From Pseudomonas sp. (GTDB lineage Bacteria > Pseudomonadota > Gammaproteobacteria > Pseudomonadales > Pseudomonadaceae): 16,646 bases of DNA. Made by a program: the position numbers and the translations under genes. Where the stretch lies: NCBI GenBank assembly GCA_029240955.1, contig JARDZH010000002.1, forward strand, positions 1-16,646. Direction: 5' to 3'. The notes below the pieces were generated by a model. It searched no databases, was not told the DNA's origin, and saw only the letters and a list, made by a program, of their open reading frames with translations. Positions 1 through 9,336 of the stretch are shown here, piece by piece (within the stretch, counting starts at the first letter, position 1; the number at the start of each line of letters is the position of its first letter).

Positions 1-417
1 GCCCGATCCGTCGTTACCCGAGCCTGTCGGACTCATATGGCCAGGCACCGACCCCGCCGCGCGTGCCGCCGGAATGGAGTTGGTCAGTGTATTGGTCGAA
101 CCGGTGAGGATGGTGGCCTGCACCACGGGCGGAAACAGGCTGTTGGCAATGCCGTCGCACATCCGGCTCAGGCCCTTGTCCGCTCCGGTTTTGCTCATCG
201 CAACGCCCACGACCACGCTGACGACCGCACCGAGTACGCACGCACCCAATCCGCCGGTCGCCACTGTTATGCCGGTCGCTGCCACAACGGCGGCAGTAGC
301 CAGCGCCCCGATGGCGACGTTCGCGGCGACCTCCAGCACTCCGCCCAGAACATCGGCCATCATCGAGCTATGTTCGAGCCCATCGCCCAGACGAGCCGCC
401 CACAAAGCGTCAGACAT
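1..417 (-). CDS. prePAAR/PAAR-domain T6SS effector, probably Rhs-type (N-terminal 139 codons, truncated by window edge)
   Basis: The reading frame starts at an ATG at 417 and stays open to base 1, so only the N-terminus is present. Residues 7-16 fit the prePAAR motif AARxxDxxxH (A7, A8, R9, D12, H16), which completes the PAAR fold and marks effectors that need Eag chaperones. Residues about 20-74 are a Gly/Ala/Val-rich hydrophobic stretch, the transmembrane region thought to help the toxin cross the target inner membrane. A PAAR domain begins near residue 98 and contains a literal P-A-A-R at 116-119. A single hydrophobic region followed by PAAR is the architecture I associate with Rhs-family (class I) effectors, but the Rhs cage and toxin are not visible. 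The gene begins 12 nt after the Eag chaperone stop and has no clear Shine-Dalgarno, so translational coupling is likely. The toxin activity cannot be told from this window. Confidence 0.9.
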   Translation of the reverse strand, partial: MSDALWAARLGDGLEHSSMMADVLGGVLEVAANVAIGALATAAVVAATGITVATGGLGACVLGAVVSVVVGVAMSKTGADKGLSRMCDGIANSLFPPVVQATILTGSTNTLTNSIPAARAAGSVPGHMSPTGSGNDGSG

Positions 418-429
418 GCAAATGGCTCA

Positions 430-855
430 TCAAACGAAGGTCAGGGTTTGCTTGATGGTTGCCCAATGCGCCGCTTCCGCTTCGCCCAGCGGCTGGGCCT
501 TCACGTAGCTCAACGCAATCATCTTGCGAGTGCCAGGCTGCAAGAACGCGAGCTGATACTGATAGACGTTTTCCGGGCCTTTGCTGAACTGGCTGCGCAA
601 CTCAACGGCCTCGGTCGCTTGATCCACACCCAGGCGCAACAGCTGCGCGGGCTGAAAACGCAGCTGTTGAACCTGCTGTTCCAAACGTTTGAGCTGGTCG
701 TCGAAATTGCTCTGCAGCGTTTCGTGCTCCGCCAGCAGGCTGCGGCTGATGATCAGCGAGGTAGCCAGCTCCGGAAACTTGAGGATGTTGATGGAAGCGT
801 CCTGCAGCTCGCTTTGCGGCAGCTGGAACTGCAGCTCGTTGATGCGATAGGTCAT
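430..855 (-). CDS. Eag-type T6SS effector chaperone (DUF1795/DcrB-like)
   Basis: A 141-aa cytosolic protein with no signal peptide. Its N-terminus (a short beta-forming segment ending in Q-F-Q-L-P), the central Leu/Gln-rich helix (residues about 45-70) and the strand-rich second half resemble the DUF1795 family, which includes the Eag chaperones such as EagT6. These proteins bind the hydrophobic segments and prePAAR motif of a partner effector, keep it soluble, and help load it on the VgrG tip. Its position supports the assignment: it lies 15 nt after vgrG and 12 nt before a gene whose product has both a prePAAR motif and a hydrophobic region. The ATG start at 855 follows the vgrG TAA closely. 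Family assignment rests on size, pattern and context; no alignment was run. Confidence 0.85.
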   Translation of the reverse strand: MTYRINELQFQLPQSELQDASINILKFPELATSLIISRSLLAEHETLQSNFDDQLKRLEQQVQQLRFQPAQLLRLGVDQATEAVELRSQFSKGPENVYQYQLAFLQPGTRKMIALSYVKAQPLGEAEAAHWATIKQTLTFV

Positions 856-870
856 GGAAGCAAAATCTCG

Positions 871-2805
871 TTATTGAGGCTTGGGGAAGACAGCGGCGAT
901 GTTGGCGTCGATGGACGCTTTCACCCCCTGGCCTTCGGGCGCTGCATCAGGCCCTTTTCCGTTGTTGAGGTGCAGCACGCCGCCCGTGTTGAACTGCGCG
1001 TCGCCGCTGGCGTGGAAACTGATCTGCACGCCGCTGAGGTTGATCTGCCCGCTCGCGTTGAGCTCCAGCACACTGGCGCCGCACACGAGGCGAAGGTTCT
1101 CTCCTACCTCGATCACATAGCTCTGGCTGATGCTGTCGGTCTTGCTTGTGCCGACGGCCAGCACGTCCTCCTGTTTGACGATGCGCACCCGGTTGTTGCC
1201 GATCAGCACCGTTTCGTCATGTCCGATGCTCTTGACCCGATCATTCCCTACCAAATGGCTCTCATCGGCCTCTACCACGATGTCCTGATTACGCTCGGCA
1301 TGGATATACAGCTGCTCCGCCCCCTTCTTGTCTTCCATGCGGATTTCATTGAAGTTGGCGGGCGTGCCGCCTTTGCTCGAACGACTTTTCATGCCGCTCT
1401 GGGTCGCATTGGCAGGCAGGTCGTAAGGTACGGTCTGTTCCGCGTTGTAGACGCGACCGGTGATGATCGGGCGGTCGGGATCGCCTTCCAGAAAACTGAC
1501 AATCACTTCCTGACCGATGCGCGGAATCTGCATCGAGCCCCAGTTCTTGCCGGCCCAGGCCTGGGAGACACGAATCCAGCACGAGCTGTTTTCGTTGGAC
1601 TGGTCGTGACGGTCCCAGTAGAAATGCACCTTTACCCGGCCGAACTGGTCGGTCCAGATTTCTTCGCCGCTGGGGCCTACCACCAAGGCGGTCTGCGGAC
1701 CTTTGACCACTGGCCTGGAAGTGCTCGCAAGGGGTCGGAAGCTCTGCTGAGCGTCAATGCAGGTCAGACCGCATTCGAACTGAGCTCCGCCTGCGTCCGC
1801 TCCAGATTCAAGTGATTCCTGAGCGACGTAATAGCGCGCGCTGACAATCAGGTACTCCCGGTTCTGGTCCTGTCGACCGAAACCGGACAAGCTGAACAGA
1901 TCGCCGGCGCCCAACCCTCGCGCATTACCGCTGAGCTCGACCCGTTCATGCAGGCTCTGCAACGCCTCCAGACGGGTGCGCGCGTAATGCTCGCCATCCT
2001 CGCTCTGCACATAGGTGCCGGGGTAGTCGTATAACGGATACTCGCCTGCCGTGTGTGGTCGCGGCATCGCCGAGCGCACTTCGATGCGCGCGCCCGGTCG
2101 CTGGAAGTCGTAATCGTTGAGTTCCAGCGAGCCAGGCTGGACTTCCTGTGCCAAGCGCCAGTCGTTGATATGGTCGCGCTCGCGATGCTGACCGTCAGGT
2201 GGAAAGTAGGGCACCGACTCGTAACCGGGAACCGGCTGATGCGCGCCATAGGCATCGGCCAGCACCAGCACGTGGCGGTCTTTCTCGTGCCGGAAGAAAT
2301 AGTAGATGCCTTCCTGCTCCATCAGACGGCTGACGAAGTCGAAGCTGCTTTCTCGATACTGCACGCAGTATTCCCACTCGCGGTACGGACGGCTGAGCGC
2401 ATCCTCGAAGTCGGAAAAACCCAGGTCGCGGAATACCTGCTTGATGATCTGCGGAATGGTCTGGTGTTGAAAAATCCGGCAATCGGATGTGCGTGTCAGC
2501 AGCCATAACCAAGGCCGTAAGGTGACCTGATAACTGGCGAACTGACCCCGTTCGACATTCTGGCTGCAACGCGCCACGATCCCGTGGAAATGCCGAAGCC
2601 CGCCGCTGCCCAGTTGCAGCGAGAGCGCCATCGGTTTGCCCAGCAACTGGTTGAGATCGATAGCGCCATCGCTGGACGTCAAGTGCAGGTCGTAGTTGAA
2701 CAGCCGCCCCAGTTCATCGCCGCCGCTCATGTCCTTGAGCAGGAGAACGTCCGGCCCGAGCGGGCTGGTAACTTGCGCCAGGCGTGTGAGTTGCTGGAAG
2801 TTCAT
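871..2805 (-). CDS. vgrG: VgrG spike protein (TssI), H1-type
   Basis: At 644 aa this is essentially the size of P. aeruginosa VgrG1. Residues 1 to about 370 are the gp27-like base, including the R-x-W-x-x-L and EGIYYFF (165-171) patterns typical of the family. Residues about 383-455 are the gp5-like OB fold (D-Q-F-G-R-V-K-V near 386-393, W-A-G-K-N-W-G at 417-423, P-R-I-G-Q-E-V near 428-434). Residues about 490-615 are the repetitive beta-helix needle, with N-D-R-V and N-N-R-V turns. The protein ends soon after the needle, so there is no C-terminal effector domain and cargo must ride by PAAR or adaptor. It starts 29 nt after the clpV stop with only a weak Shine-Dalgarno. The chaperone and PAAR-effector genes follow in the same direction, consistent with one spike-cargo module. 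Confidence 0.97.
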   Translation of the reverse strand: MNFQQLTRLAQVTSPLGPDVLLLKDMSGGDELGRLFNYDLHLTSSDGAIDLNQLLGKPMALSLQLGSGGLRHFHGIVARCSQNVERGQFASYQVTLRPWLWLLTRTSDCRIFQHQTIPQIIKQVFRDLGFSDFEDALSRPYREWEYCVQYRESSFDFVSRLMEQEGIYYFFRHEKDRHVLVLADAYGAHQPVPGYESVPYFPPDGQHRERDHINDWRLAQEVQPGSLELNDYDFQRPGARIEVRSAMPRPHTAGEYPLYDYPGTYVQSEDGEHYARTRLEALQSLHERVELSGNARGLGAGDLFSLSGFGRQDQNREYLIVSARYYVAQESLESGADAGGAQFECGLTCIDAQQSFRPLASTSRPVVKGPQTALVVGPSGEEIWTDQFGRVKVHFYWDRHDQSNENSSCWIRVSQAWAGKNWGSMQIPRIGQEVIVSFLEGDPDRPIITGRVYNAEQTVPYDLPANATQSGMKSRSSKGGTPANFNEIRMEDKKGAEQLYIHAERNQDIVVEADESHLVGNDRVKSIGHDETVLIGNNRVRIVKQEDVLAVGTSKTDSISQSYVIEVGENLRLVCGASVLELNASGQINLSGVQISFHASGDAQFNTGGVLHLNNGKGPDAAPEGQGVKASIDANIAAVFPKPQ

Positions 2806-2834
2806 CGGTTATCTCGTCGAACGTATTTATGGCA

Positions 2835-5513
2835 TCAAGCCTGATCGCTGAACGCGTAGTGCAAGTCATTATCCCGCTGGCTGATACGCACCCCGGCCAG
2901 CGGCTTGCCCTCGAGCATGCGGGTCAGGAACTCGCGGCTCATGTCCGGCAGCAGGGTATTGGTCAGGATGGTGTCGATCATGCGGCCGCCGCTTTCCGTT
3001 TCGGTGCAGCGCGATACGATCAGATCCACCACCTCATCGTCGTAATCGAAGGCGACTTTATGCGTGCTTTCGACACGCTTCTTGATGCGGCCAAGCTGCA
3101 GGCGGGTAATGGCCTTGAGCATGGTGTCGCTTAGCGGGTAGTAAGGAATGGTGACCAGCCTGCCCAGCAGCGCCGGGGGGAATATCTCCAACAGAGGCTG
3201 ACGCAGCGCCTTGGCGATTGCTTCCGGGTCAGGCACGTCATTGGCGTCTTTGCACAGATGCGAGATCAGCTCGGTTCCTGCGTTTGTGGTCAGCAGGATC
3301 AACGTGTTCTTGAAATCGATGACTCGGCCTTCGCCGTCTTCCATCACGCCCTTGTCGAACACCTGAAAGAAGATCTCGTGCACGTCGGGATGGGCTTTCT
3401 CAACCTCGTCCAGCAACACCACGCTGTAGGGCTTGCGGCGTACGGCTTCGGTGAGCACTCCGCCTTCGCCATAACCGACGTAGCCTGGAGGGGCCCCCTT
3501 GAGGGTCGACACGGTGTGCGCTTCCTGGAATTCGCTCATGTTGATGGTGATAACGTTCTGCTCGCCGCCATACATGGCTTCGGCCAGTGCCAGCGCGGTT
3601 TCGGTCTTGCCCACGCCGGATGTGCCGGCGAGCATGAAGACCCCGACGGGCTTGCCAGGATTGTCCAGCCCGGCACGGGAGGTCTGAATACGCTTGGCGA
3701 TCATCTGCAGCGCGTGGTCCTGACCGATGATTCGCTTCTTCAGATGCTCATCCAGCTTGAGCACAGTCTCCAGTTCGTTTCGTGCCATGCGGCCTACGGG
3801 AATCCCGGTCCAGTCGGCCACTACCGAAGCCACAGCCTGATAGTCGACAGTGGGCAAAATCAGAGGGCTTTCGCCTTGCAGATCGCTCAAGCGCTTTTGC
3901 AATTCCACCAACTGCTCACGCAGTGCCTGGCCTTGCTGGCCGGCGTTGTCGGTGTCGACCACGCCTGCGCTTTCGCGCAGTTGCGCGCGCAGTCCCAGAA
4001 GTTCGTCCACCAGTCCTTTCTCGTCCGCCCAACGGGTTTCCAGCCCGGCCAACCGCTCATGCTCGGCTAGCAGCAGCGCTTGGGTCGCTGTTTGACGAGC
4101 CTGCGTATCGATGCCGATGGCATGTTCGCGGGCGATGATCTGCAGTTTGGTTTCCAGCGCCTCGATGCGTCGGCGGCTGTCGTCAACTTCGGCGGGCACC
4201 GCGTGCAGGCTGATGGCAACCCGTGCGCAAGCCGTATCGAGCAGACTGACGGATTTATCGGGCAGCTGACGGGCAGGGATGTAGCGGTGCGACAGCTTGA
4301 CCGAAGCTTCCAGTGCTTCATCAAGAATCTGCACCTGATGGTGTTGCTCCATGGTCGAGGCCACGCCGCGCATCATCAGCAGAGCCTTGTCCTCAGACGG
4401 CTCGGCAACCTGAACCACCTGAAAGCGGCGGGTCAGGGCCGGGTCTTTTTCGATGTGCTTTTTGTATTCGGCCCAGGTCGTCGCGGCTACTGTGCGCAAT
4501 GAGCCTCGCGCCAAGGCAGGTTTGAGCAGGTTGGCTGCATCGCCGGTGCCTGCTGCACCGCCTGCACCCACCAGGGTGTGAGCTTCGTCAATGAACAGGA
4601 TGATCGGCTTGGGAGAGGCCTGTACGTCTTCGATGACCTGGCGCAGACGTTGCTCGAACTCGCCCTTCATGCTGGCGCCCGCTTGCAGCAGGCCGACGTC
4701 CAGGCTGCGCAGCTCGACATCCTTGAGCGCGGGCGGTACGTCGCCGGCAACGATACGCAGGGCGAACCCCTCGACAACCGCAGTTTTGCCCACGCCCGCT
4801 TCACCCGTCAGAATCGGGTTGTTCTGGCGCCGGCGCATGAGAATATCCACCAGTTGGCGAATCTCCTCATCACGGCCCACGATAGGGTCAAGTTTGCCGT
4901 TGCGTGCTTGTTCGGTCAGGTCCACCGTGAACTTGTTCAACGCTTCCTGCTTGCCCATCGCACTCGGCGCCAGTGCGCCGCTGGCTTCGCCCGGCACAGC
5001 ACCCGCATTGAAGCCATCGCTGGCGCTCAACGCGTTTTCAGGAGAGTCGCCAACGTACTCAGCGAATCGCTCACTCAACGCCTCGACTTTGATCTTGTCG
5101 AACTCCCCGGACAGGCTCTGCAAGGCACGGCGCAGGCTTGGTGTCTTGAGGATGCCGACCAGCAGATAACCGGTGCGCACTTGAGTCTCGCCAAACATCA
5201 GGCTGCCGTAAACCCAGCCACGCTCCACCGCTTCCTCGACGTGGGACGAGAGGTCGGTGATCGATGTCGAGCCGCGCGGCAGCCGGTCCAGCGCTTCAGT
5301 CAGGTCGCGTGCCAGGCGTGCCGGTTCGATATTGAACTGGCGGACGATGCGGTGCAGGTCGGAGTCCTGAAGCTGCAACAGTTGATGAAGCCAGTGAGCC
5401 AGTTCGACATACGGGTTGCCCCGCAATTTGCAGAATACCGTGGCGGCTTCGATGGCCTTGTAGGCCACGCTGTTGAGCTTGCCGAACAGCGCTGCGCGGC
5501 TGATTTCACCCAT
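2835..5513 (-). CDS. clpV: ClpV/TssH AAA+ ATPase for sheath recycling
   Basis: An 892-aa ClpB-like double AAA+ protein. The N-domain (about 1-160) recognises sheath protein. The first ATPase has Walker A G-E-A-G-V-G-K-T at 237-244, Walker B with F-I-D-E at 307-310 and an arginine-finger region T-R-R-F near 361-364. A charged coiled-coil middle domain covers about 440-550. The second ATPase has Walker A G-T-S-G-V-G-K-T at 630-637, the aromatic pore loop G-Y-V-G-Y at 677-681 and Walker B L-L-D-E at 700-703. All key ATPase residues are present, so it should be active. Hexamers extract TssC from contracted sheath so that TssB/C can be reused. The ATG at 5513 overlaps the tssG stop by 8 nt and lies behind an AGGA sequence. 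The T6SS context separates it from housekeeping ClpB. Confidence 0.98.
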   Translation of the reverse strand: MGEISRAALFGKLNSVAYKAIEAATVFCKLRGNPYVELAHWLHQLLQLQDSDLHRIVRQFNIEPARLARDLTEALDRLPRGSTSITDLSSHVEEAVERGWVYGSLMFGETQVRTGYLLVGILKTPSLRRALQSLSGEFDKIKVEALSERFAEYVGDSPENALSASDGFNAGAVPGEASGALAPSAMGKQEALNKFTVDLTEQARNGKLDPIVGRDEEIRQLVDILMRRRQNNPILTGEAGVGKTAVVEGFALRIVAGDVPPALKDVELRSLDVGLLQAGASMKGEFEQRLRQVIEDVQASPKPIILFIDEAHTLVGAGGAAGTGDAANLLKPALARGSLRTVAATTWAEYKKHIEKDPALTRRFQVVQVAEPSEDKALLMMRGVASTMEQHHQVQILDEALEASVKLSHRYIPARQLPDKSVSLLDTACARVAISLHAVPAEVDDSRRRIEALETKLQIIAREHAIGIDTQARQTATQALLLAEHERLAGLETRWADEKGLVDELLGLRAQLRESAGVVDTDNAGQQGQALREQLVELQKRLSDLQGESPLILPTVDYQAVASVVADWTGIPVGRMARNELETVLKLDEHLKKRIIGQDHALQMIAKRIQTSRAGLDNPGKPVGVFMLAGTSGVGKTETALALAEAMYGGEQNVITINMSEFQEAHTVSTLKGAPPGYVGYGEGGVLTEAVRRKPYSVVLLDEVEKAHPDVHEIFFQVFDKGVMEDGEGRVIDFKNTLILLTTNAGTELISHLCKDANDVPDPEAIAKALRQPLLEIFPPALLGRLVTIPYYPLSDTMLKAITRLQLGRIKKRVESTHKVAFDYDDEVVDLIVSRCTETESGGRMIDTILTNTLLPDMSREFLTRMLEGKPLAGVRISQRDNDLHYAFSDQA

Positions 5514-6558
5514 GTTCCTTGCTCCGTGACGAATGTGAGGTCGTTGCCTGATCGGCGTAATGGCGAGCCAGGATCAGATCCTTGGCGTCCTGTTCGGGTC
5601 TGCCCAGCCAAGTGTTGAATCCCAGGCGCTGGCGCCCGTCGAGTCGAAAGCGCGGGACTTCGGTTTGCCTGAGGACCAGGTTCAGATCCCAATCCAGCTC
5701 CTGGCCCAAGTACTCGGCGACCCAGCCGACCAGCTCTTTGAAAGGCTGGCCGTCAGGCAGCATGCCCATGTAATCAACGAGCTTGAGCGGGCCAAGACGA
5801 ATGCGGAATTTGTGCTGGCGGTCCCACACATAGCGGCCAAGACACAGGTCATTGCCCAGGCGGTTGGCGCTGACGCCCATGCGACTGCGCTCGGGCAGTT
5901 CCAGCCATTGACCGACGTACTCTTCGATCTCGACCGGTAAGCCGAAATATTCGGACAGGATCGCCCGCAGCCCGTCCGGATAGCGCGTCTGTGCGGCGAG
6001 ATGGCCAGTGAAGTGCAATTTGGCGATGTCGCTGACAGGGCCGTGATCCTGCAGGTCGGGCATACCACGGCCGCTGAGTGCAGCGAGTCGCGCTGACCAG
6101 TAATCGTCGTCCGGGCGATCATGACTGACCGTAGGACGGGCTTCGGCCCAGGCGCGGTAGAACAGACTCAACAGGCGATGATGAAAAACGTCCAGGAAAC
6201 GTTTGCTGGCACTGTCGGCATTATTACGCTGGCGCTCGCGCACATATTCGGTGATGTGCAGCGGCATGGGTCCGTTGGGGCCGCCAAGCCCGAAGAAATA
6301 CTGTTCCAAGCGTGCTGGCTTGCCGGCTTCGGCAGGCTTTACGGATGCCAGTGTCGCAGGCGCGAAGGAGCTTTCCGGCTGTTGGCCGAGGCGCAACGGA
6401 TCGTCGGCAAGGCGCAGCGAATGGCCGAAGCGCGGCAGCTCGGGCGACTCGCATTCTATTCGACGCAACGCGTGGAAGAAGTCGTACTCCCAAGGTTGCT
6501 CCTCCATGTCATTCAAAGTATTCACAGCGTCGGGCGTCGTCCTGGCTTGGCTTTCCAT
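5506..6558 (-). CDS. tssG: TssG baseplate subunit
   Basis: TssG forms, with TssF, the baseplate wedge that joins the membrane complex, sheath and spike. I chose the ATG at 6558 (350 aa) because the N-terminus then reads as typical TssG, with the family's W-x-Y-D-F-F-x-A-L-R-R-I-E pattern about 25 residues in. A longer open frame to 6762 would add an Arg-rich N-terminus that is only an antisense-like extension over tssF. Other family patterns are L-R-L-A-D-D-P-L-R-L-G, the Y-F-F-G-L-x-G-P-x-G-P-x-P-L segment and the C-terminal L-G-x-x-T-W-L-G-like segment (here F-N-T-W-L-G). The start lies 34 nt inside the end of tssF, and the stop overlaps clpV, so the genes are translationally coupled. Confidence 0.95.
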   Translation of the reverse strand: MESQARTTPDAVNTLNDMEEQPWEYDFFHALRRIECESPELPRFGHSLRLADDPLRLGQQPESSFAPATLASVKPAEAGKPARLEQYFFGLGGPNGPMPLHITEYVRERQRNNADSASKRFLDVFHHRLLSLFYRAWAEARPTVSHDRPDDDYWSARLAALSGRGMPDLQDHGPVSDIAKLHFTGHLAAQTRYPDGLRAILSEYFGLPVEIEEYVGQWLELPERSRMGVSANRLGNDLCLGRYVWDRQHKFRIRLGPLKLVDYMGMLPDGQPFKELVGWVAEYLGQELDWDLNLVLRQTEVPRFRLDGRQRLGFNTWLGRPEQDAKDLILARHYADQATTSHSSRSKEHG

Positions 6559-8381
6559 CGCATGATCTCGCCGCGCTCGGTGGTACGAATCACCGTCTCG
6601 GTAAAACTGTTGATCGACACGTAGCGCGCCAGAAAGCGCTCGAAGACTGCGCCCAGCAGGAACACACCTGTGCCACGAAAGGCGTTCTCGTCGAACTCCA
6701 GAGTAATCTCCAGTCCGCGACCGAACACGATGGGGCCGGGCATCGGGAGACGTCGGGTGCAAGGCTTGCTGCTGACGTTTCGCAGCCCCTCGATCTGCAG
6801 CTGCAGTGCGGCGTCCTGGTCATCGCCATACAGTCGTAGTAACTCACGCAAGGCAGCAGCGCCTTGGCCCTGTTCGCTCAGCGACAGGTAGTTGAGAGAC
6901 AGCTGGCTGATCAATCGCCAAGCCTTATTGTCGTGAGCGTGGCTGGCGCGCGGCTTGCTGGGCCCGGCCAGACAACGAATGGCCGAAACCGGTGCGCTGT
7001 CAGCGAGAGTGAAATCGGTCTTGCCGTTGCCCACGCTCATGAACAACGGGAGGTCCCGGTTCGTGCACAACGCCGTAAGACCCAACTGCCGCAAATCATG
7101 GCGGTAGGGCGCCTGACCGCCGTCCACGAGGCTGATAAAGGTCTCACTGCCAATGTAAGACGAGCGCGTGCCATTGCGCCTTTGTTCGCTCGACAGCACC
7201 CGAGGCTCGCGGCGCAGGATGTAGTAGGCCTGATCTCGACCGTAGCGCGACGGATCACGAACCGCATAGAACGGCAAGAACGGTTGGTCCGGACCTGTAC
7301 CGTGGCCGGTCACTGAATTGAGCGAATGGATCTCGAAATCCATGGGTCGCGTGCGGTCTGCGATCGCATGATGCTCGTGCACTCGATCGGACAAATGAAT
7401 GCGATCCAGGCGACGTGGAAACAGGTTGATCGCTGGCGTGCAGAAGGGCACGAATTGCTCGGTGCCAATACTGCTTTCCAGGCTCTGGTCGAACCTGTCG
7501 AATAGCACGATTAGCTCCAGCTCCTGGCCGTCACAGCGCTGCACCGCGCGGGTCAACTCGGCAAACTCCACGAACAGGAAGCGTTGGGGCAGGGCGAAAT
7601 ACTCCTGCAAAAGGCGATAGCCCTGAAAGGCTTGCGGCACCACCGGAAGCGCCGCTTCGCGATCATCAAAGCCACAGGGACGCAACGCGTCTGCCGGTAG
7701 ACGCTCGACCCAATCGCCGCCGGGCTGACGAGCAAACACCGCGCAAGCGTTGCCCAGTAACTGCTCATAGAGTCTGAAAGGTTGCTCGTCAGCACCACTG
7801 AGATACAGCGGAAGGCTCTGCAGATTCAGTTTGTCGAAGCTCAGCTCAGCGCCGGTACGCAACGTAATACGCAAACCCGCCTTGGCCGTTGGTTCGCTTG
7901 CTGCCAGCCGCCCCAGCACGGCGGACGGATTACCGAAATATTCGGCATCACTGACTTTCAGCGGCCACAACGTTACCGCATGGGCCGTACGGTACTCGCA
8001 AGAGGTCTGCGAGTCGCGCGCCAGTGCGCCGCGCAGCACGCTGTCACGAGGCAGCGTGAAACCCTGGCTCAACGAGCCCTCGTCCGGATCGGTCTGCATC
8101 TGCACGACCGTCATCGACGGTGTCGGTGCCAGATAATGCGGATAGGCGATTTCCAACAGGTTATGGGTAAAGGTCGGGTACTCGGCATCAAGCTTGAGCT
8201 GCACCCGCGCGGTGAGATAGGCGAAACCTTCCAACAGGCGCTCGACATACGGATCAGCGCAGTCCACACCAGACAAGGTCAGGCGGCTGGCGATCTTCGG
8301 GTATTCCCGCGCAAACTCGGCGGCACTTTCGCGGATGTGCTGCAGTTCCTGGTTGTAAAGCCCGAGCAGGCGAGGGTTCAT
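6522..8381 (-). CDS. tssF: TssF baseplate subunit
   Basis: A 619-aa TssF, the large baseplate wedge protein that partners TssG. The N-terminus [13 protein letters not shown], followed by [12 protein letters not shown] and [17 protein letters not shown], is diagnostic of the family. I took the ATG at 8381 rather than an upstream start at 8480, because the extra 33 residues are Ala/Arg-rich and unlike TssF, and because a good GGAG lies 6 nt upstream of 8381. That start overlaps the tssE stop in a 4-nt ATGA junction. The 3' end overlaps tssG by 37 nt. Length is normal and no frameshift is seen. Confidence 0.97.
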   Translation of the reverse strand: MNPRLLGLYNQELQHIRESAAEFAREYPKIASRLTLSGVDCADPYVERLLEGFAYLTARVQLKLDAEYPTFTHNLLEIAYPHYLAPTPSMTVVQMQTDPDEGSLSQGFTLPRDSVLRGALARDSQTSCEYRTAHAVTLWPLKVSDAEYFGNPSAVLGRLAASEPTAKAGLRITLRTGAELSFDKLNLQSLPLYLSGADEQPFRLYEQLLGNACAVFARQPGGDWVERLPADALRPCGFDDREAALPVVPQAFQGYRLLQEYFALPQRFLFVEFAELTRAVQRCDGQELELIVLFDRFDQSLESSIGTEQFVPFCTPAINLFPRRLDRIHLSDRVHEHHAIADRTRPMDFEIHSLNSVTGHGTGPDQPFLPFYAVRDPSRYGRDQAYYILRREPRVLSSEQRRNGTRSSYIGSETFISLVDGGQAPYRHDLRQLGLTALCTNRDLPLFMSVGNGKTDFTLADSAPVSAIRCLAGPSKPRASHAHDNKAWRLISQLSLNYLSLSEQGQGAAALRELLRLYGDDQDAALQLQIEGLRNVSSKPCTRRLPMPGPIVFGRGLEITLEFDENAFRGTGVFLLGAVFERFLARYVSINSFTETVIRTTERGEIMRWKAKPGRRPTL

Positions 8382-8890
8382 GGGCGTCTCCGCTGATCGG
8401 CAGGCAAGACTCTGACGTGGCCGGACTCCAGGTCCAGCTCGGTGCGCAGCAGCAAGGGCAGCGCAACGGGCTGCGCCCACAGATCCCCCTGGATTTCGAA
8501 ACTCAATGCGTTGTGATTCATCTGGTCATGCCCGGTGCGTGCGCGCACGGTCAGGGTATGGGCCAGAATCCTCGGCTCGAAGGTGGCAATGGCACGATGA
8601 ATCAGGCTCTCCAACAGACCGATATCGATGCTGGAAGCGCTGTTGCCAGCCAGTGGCGCCAACCCGTAATTGATGACCGAGGTGCCAGCGTGAGTGTGGA
8701 GCGTGGCGTCCGCATCCAGCAGCGAGGTTGTATTGAGCAGCCAGGCGAGGTCGCGCAGTACTGACGCTTTCAACTGGCTCACGGACAGGACGCGTTTGTC
8801 CGCGCTCTCTTGCGGATTGGCAGGTTCGTCGTCGGTCAGGCGGTCGAGCAGTGACGGCTGCAGGCGCTCGCGAGGGATAAGGTCGTTCAC
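8378..8890 (-). CDS. tssE: TssE baseplate subunit (gp25-like)
   Basis: A 170-aa protein of the phage gp25-like family, which nucleates sheath assembly on the baseplate. Visible patterns are the N-terminal L-x-P-S-L-L-D-R-L-x-D, then [15 protein letters not shown], then S-V-I-N-Y-G-L-A-P, and a C-terminal strand-rich part ending soon after [10 protein letters not shown]. The start is a GTG at 8890 that overlaps the TGA of the upstream immunity gene (GTGA), with no convincing Shine-Dalgarno, so TssE synthesis probably depends on ribosomes arriving from the immunity gene. That would tie a structural gene to the effector module. The 3' end overlaps tssF by 4 nt. TssE identity is firm. Confidence 0.95.
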   Translation of the reverse strand: MNDLIPRERLQPSLLDRLTDDEPANPQESADKRVLSVSQLKASVLRDLAWLLNTTSLLDADATLHTHAGTSVINYGLAPLAGNSASSIDIGLLESLIHRAIATFEPRILAHTLTVRARTGHDQMNHNALSFEIQGDLWAQPVALPLLLRTELDLESGHVRVLPADQRRRP

Positions 8891-9336
8891 CAGTCGAACA
8901 TCGCTGTGTAGTCTTTCTGATCTCCGGCGCCGCGCAGGCAGCTGGCGCTCCTCGCGATGACTGAAACCTCGGGCTTCCCGTTGATCAGGCGAACTGCCCG
9001 GTATTCAGAGCGGCATTCAAGACGACTGCCCGCAATCGGCATGACATGCAGCACGATGACAATGGGTACATTCCGGTAAGTCTCGACATGCGCCTCGCCC
9101 TGGGGATCGACGCTGAAATGGCAAGGCCACGGGATATCCAGAGGCAGCACGCTTTTATCCGGCTTGAGCAGAGCGCACCCTTGCTGGTCCTGCTTGAGCG
9201 CGAAGGTCTGTCCATCCAGGGTGACCTGTACCGGCTGATCAGCCAAAGAAGCAGACGTGACGGGCGTTCCAGCGCATGCATAGAGGCTGCACAGCATGCA
9301 GCCCAGGAGCAACGGAGCCTTGAGCAATCTGATCAT
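8887..9336 (-). CDS. Probable periplasmic immunity protein for the adjacent Tae4-type amidase
   Basis: A 149-aa exported protein that I do not recognise as a named family. Residues 1-22 form a signal peptide (basic M-I-R-L-L-K start, hydrophobic core, then L-Y-A-C-A-G). Cleavage could be by signal peptidase I after A-C-A, or the L-Y-A-C stretch could act as an imperfect lipobox with Cys21. The mature part looks beta-rich and has four cysteines (C54, C72, C108, C133), which could form two disulfides in the periplasm. Its ATG overlaps the amidase TGA by 4 nt, as is usual for effector-immunity pairs, and its TGA overlaps the tssE GTG. Location in the periplasm fits protection against a peptidoglycan amidase delivered by sister cells. 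Known Tai4 proteins, as I recall them, are smaller and alpha-helical, so it may be an unrelated immunity type. Confidence 0.75.
   Translation of the reverse strand: MIRLLKAPLLLGCMLCSLYACAGTPVTSASLADQPVQVTLDGQTFALKQDQQGCALLKPDKSVLPLDIPWPCHFSVDPQGEAHVETYRNVPIVIVLHVMPIAGSRLECRSEYRAVRLINGKPEVSVIARSASCLRGAGDQKDYTAMFDW

Noticed and set aside
37..1815. A 592-codon open frame on the plus strand opposite vgrG, the Eag gene and the PAAR gene
   Set aside because: It is antisense to three genes with clear family motifs, lacks recognisable domains, and is explained by the G/C-rich third positions of the real genes.
4578..5618. A 346-codon plus-strand frame opposite clpV
   Set aside because: It is antisense to the conserved ClpV N-domain and first ATPase; no ribosome site or domain supports it.
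6559..6762. N-terminal extension of TssG to an upstream start
   Set aside because: The added 68 residues are Arg-rich, unlike TssG, and lie inside tssF in another frame.
8382..8480. N-terminal extension of TssF
   Set aside because: The Ala/Arg-rich extension is not TssF-like, and the internal ATG has a good ribosome site and the usual 4-nt overlap with tssE.
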